The notes under the pieces: model-generated
Seen by the model: the letters and a program-made list of their open reading frames with translations, nothing else
Database searches by the model: none
What the model was told of the DNA's origin: nothing
Assembly (NCBI GenBank): GCA_964641455.1
Contig: CAZXLH010000046.1
Location: forward strand, 1 to 14,730
Source of the DNA: DTU015 sp964641455
GTDB lineage: Bacteria; Bacillota; Sulfobacillia; Fermentithermobacillales; Fermentithermobacillaceae
DNA: 14,730 bases
Reading direction: 5' to 3'
Position numbers and translations under genes: made by a program
Part shown: positions 14,641-14,730 of the stretch, piece after piece
Numbering within the stretch: the first letter of the stretch is position 1
How the letters are laid out: the number at the start of each line of letters is the position of its first letter

Positions 14641-14730
14641 CAAGCGAACAAATCCCTTTTAGATTACTGCATGAGGATGTCGTGTCATAACCCACTACTG
14701 TTCCGCGATTGTCGGAAAGATGCCAAGTCT

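Larger units (their letters stand above)
14209..14730. other. Non-coding right end of the window
   Basis: No convincing gene on either strand in 522 bases. It contains an imperfect palindrome at 14451-14473 and a run of possible RNA hairpins at 14522-14604, listed separately. No clear rho-independent terminator follows the aminotransferase: the AGCC-N8-GGCT element near 14420-14440 contains a T-run but its stem is only 4 bp. Confidence 0.4.

Noticed and set aside
14504..14695. 63-codon minus-strand frame at the right end
   Set aside because: No recognisable protein features; it overlaps the hairpin-rich segment and is better read as non-coding.
1..14730. CRISPR arrays, tRNA and rRNA genes, integrases with att sites
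   Set aside because: None seen: no regularly spaced repeats, no tRNA cloverleaf or rRNA stretches recognised, and no recombinase other than the IS3 fragment.

Overview
The window is a polysaccharide (capsule or exopolysaccharide) biosynthesis locus, all on the + strand. A broken IS3-family insertion sequence lies at the left edge, and the right edge is non-coding but can be folded into hairpins. The bacillosamine-type genes resemble Bacillus epsL/M/N, several genes have strong purine-rich Shine-Dalgarno sites, and GTG/TTG starts are frequent. Together these suggest a Firmicute, perhaps a clostridial (Peptococcaceae-like) lineage. That placement is an inference of low confidence. No rRNA, tRNA or other lineage marker was seen.

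Layout. Bases 111-559 (- strand) are an IS3 orfA/orfB remnant. Bases 862-4349 hold a possible tailoring block: a GNAT acyltransferase, an ATP-grasp ligase and a NodB-type polysaccharide deacetylase, separated by long spacers. Bases 4675-5850 encode a multi-pass membrane protein of the Wzy / O-antigen ligase type. Bases 6054-8444 encode a WbpA/TviB-type nucleotide-sugar dehydrogenase and a WbpP/TviC-type 4-epimerase. Bases 8582-9697 encode a PglA-like GT4 glycosyltransferase. Bases 9770-12960 hold the bacillosamine genes epsN, epsL and epsM, interrupted by the decayed remains of another GT4 glycosyltransferase (about 10966-11541). Bases 13063-14208 encode a second, different DegT-family aminotransferase. 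The last 520 bases hold no gene.

How the genes fit together (inference from families). UDP-GlcNAc would be oxidised to UDP-GlcNAcA and epimerised to UDP-GalNAcA; the epimerase could also make UDP-GalNAc. In parallel EpsN and EpsM would make UDP-di-N-acetylbacillosamine from a 4-keto-6-deoxy intermediate, and EpsL would load its sugar phosphate onto undecaprenyl phosphate. The GT4 enzyme would extend the lipid-linked sugar and the Wzy-like protein would polymerise repeat units. The deacetylase, GNAT and ATP-grasp proteins would add or remove N- or O-substituents. The UDP-GlcNAc 4,6-dehydratase, a Wzx flippase, chain-length and kinase proteins, and further glycosyltransferases are absent and may lie outside the window.

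The locus looks mosaic and partly degraded. Base composition rises from AT-rich in the polymerase region to GC-rich at the right end, spacers are long, and at least one glycosyltransferase is clearly dead.
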